A DNA stretch of 64,000 bases from Torymus aiolomorphi (lineage: Eukaryota > Arthropoda > Insecta > Hymenoptera > Torymidae), in contig CM070873.1 in assembly GCA_036365515.1 (NCBI GenBank), positions 213,017,376 to 213,081,375 of the forward strand. The letters are read 5' to 3'. Positions 62,801 through 64,000 of this stretch are shown piece after piece. A program made the position numbers and the translations under genes. The notes under the pieces are model-generated. The model saw nothing but the letters and a program-made list of their open reading frames with translations, was not told the DNA's origin and searched no databases. Every line of letters begins with the position of its first letter. The stretch's first letter is position 1.

Positions 62801-64000
62801 AGGGGCGCCTTCAGAAGTGCAGGAGGTGCAGCAGTCAGCGAGAGTTCGAACGTAAGTGAGTGGACATTGTGGCTTCAACGTTAAGAAAGACCTGCTGCTG
62901 TCCGTGCTCGTGCTGTCATCCCTGAGGTTATGTTCCCCAGGTTTATATCTAGGTAAGCCCATACACTTTTATGTATTTTTGCTTCTGTCCTATCTCATAC
63001 AGTATTGCTTACAGTATAGCTTACAGTTTGTTAAAGGTTATGTTATAAATATAATATAATTGTTCTAAATTTACTGCTGCATTTAGCAAACAAGCTGTAA
63101 GCTATATTTTAATGATCAAGTAGCATTTAGCAATAATGCATAGGTTTCTTCTTTCATTGTAAATTTTTTAACAATAAGTTATATAGTGTTATATATAAAA
63201 TACTTGCAAAGCATAAATATAACATTAAAAAAATTACAGCCCCAGCTTCGCACATGTCAATCCTTTTTAATATGATTAATCATATAATTTTAACTCTTTC
63301 ACATTATTAATTTATAAATAGAGCTGGTCATAATATAAGTAAATTAATACCATAATTTATTATAAAAAATCCACATTTATATAGGCTGGATGACTTTACC
63401 GCTGGACATATTTGAACTCGATGGGCGAAATGGCATCATATTTGATATGATTCTTTGTGACTGTAATGGTTAAGTATGTTTTTGAAAACATTGCTTTACA
63501 TTAAAAGAAAATGTATGATTTGGTAAAAATATCATGTTAAATATAAATTTTATTTGAAAAAAGCAATACATACAAGCCATAACTATTATAGTCAAATATG
63601 AATCAAGTCATTTTGTCCATACGGCCCAATATTTCCTGCGATAAAGTCACCCAGCCGATAAGTGACTTATCGAGTAATAAAAGTTGTAATTAAAGGTACT
63701 ACCTATGAGTATACAAAATATTCTATGTAATTAGAAAATTTTGTATGCTTATAGGTACTTAGTATCTTTAGCTACAATTTACACACAATCAAGGTTGATT
63801 TTGGTCCTCTCGTATAAGTTATCTACAATATTATTTAGTTCATTGGGTCCAAATATATTTCCTGTGCTAAGGCCACCCAAGTCTTGAATCTATCAACGAA
63901 CAACTAAATTGTGGATCTCAAAGGAGATGTACCTATAAGTATACAATATTTACTAAATATTTACATAGGCTAGGTGACTTTACCACTGGACATATTTGAA
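59826..64000. repeat. Tandem and palindromic repeat of roughly 600 bp units
   Basis: Unit 1 is 59826-60430; unit 2 starts at 60440 and is split by an insertion (about 60673-61925) before continuing to about 62140. Inverted arms 62140-62715 and 62835-63365 follow, then an inverted unit 63370-63945 and the start of another at 63946. Marker blocks are GACTTTACCGCTGGACATAT, GAGATCCACAATTTAG and TAGCTACAATTT. A loop of about 120 bp near 62715-62835 separates the arms. No transposase seen. Confidence 0.75.
61119..61829. mobile_element. Hairpin element, word AACAGTTTT
   Basis: 711 bp, starting CCCTACCAAAAAAAATAGTG and ending TTTTTTCACTAGGG, TG on both sides (61117-61118, 61830-61831). The interior is an array of AAAACTGTT/AACAGTTTT words. 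GGAATTGAGACAAAGACAAC at about 61202 pairs with its inverse at about 61708. The region 61832-61925 has another word, TGACTTAAGTCA. Confidence 0.8.

Overview
This is a eukaryotic, AT-rich, insect-like window, and the SSRP1 and TRIAP1 protein sequences suggest a hymenopteran such as an ant or wasp. That taxon is inferred from residues and genome style, not from a search. There are two host genes. SSRP1 (FACT histone chaperone subunit, + strand) has 13 coding exons at 38826-46285 that join in frame to 739 codons plus stop. TRIAP1 (twin-CX9C intermembrane-space protein, - strand, 46890-49011) lies convergent to it, with coding ends 604 bp apart. TRIAP1 also has a second, intact, spliceable copy of its first coding exon. 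Everything else is mobile or repetitive DNA.

Left part (1-37 kb). Debris of a non-LTR retrotransposon and a TA-flanked DNA element (816-2136) lead into an inverted array of a roughly 92-bp satellite (4.05-8.3 kb, resuming at 28.5 kb). Three elements sit inside the satellite: a 1.24-kb hairpin element (5152-6395), a hAT-type MITE (6456-7275, exact 8-bp duplication), and a hAT transposon of about 20.2 kb (8317-28496, 8-bp CTCCCGTA flanks). The hAT element carries a spliced transposase gene of zinc-finger-MYM/DUF4371 type. It was itself invaded by a second TA element, a 4.1-kb palindrome-rich element, and a Ty1/Copia element (17640-28137, TSD AAGGC). A Ty3/Gypsy element (17683-23408, TSD AGAA) then landed inside the 5' LTR of the Copia element. 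A sibling Gypsy copy with identical LTRs (29325-35215, TSD GAAG) interrupts another LTR element whose 3' LTR is 35357-37014.

Middle part (37-50 kb). Four short inverted-repeat elements abut the 5' side of SSRP1. One SSRP1 intron (41685-44490) is packed with TTAA-flanked palindromic MITEs, a tRNA-derived element and a microsatellite. The TRIAP1 intron carries a 0.97-kb inverted-repeat element whose two arms each contain a hammerhead-ribozyme-like motif.

Right part (50-64 kb). Two adjacent solo LTRs (TSDs GAAC and ACAG), a decayed DUF4218-like transposon gene, several hairpin elements, and a large tandem and palindromic repeat (59.8-64 kb).

The most unusual signal is a recurring design. TIR elements, most starting CCC and ending GGG with a 2-bp target duplication, have subterminal zones that are noisy arrays of one short self-complementary word, and the word differs from element to element. 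Three of them share a recognisably homologous central hairpin core even though their words are unrelated.
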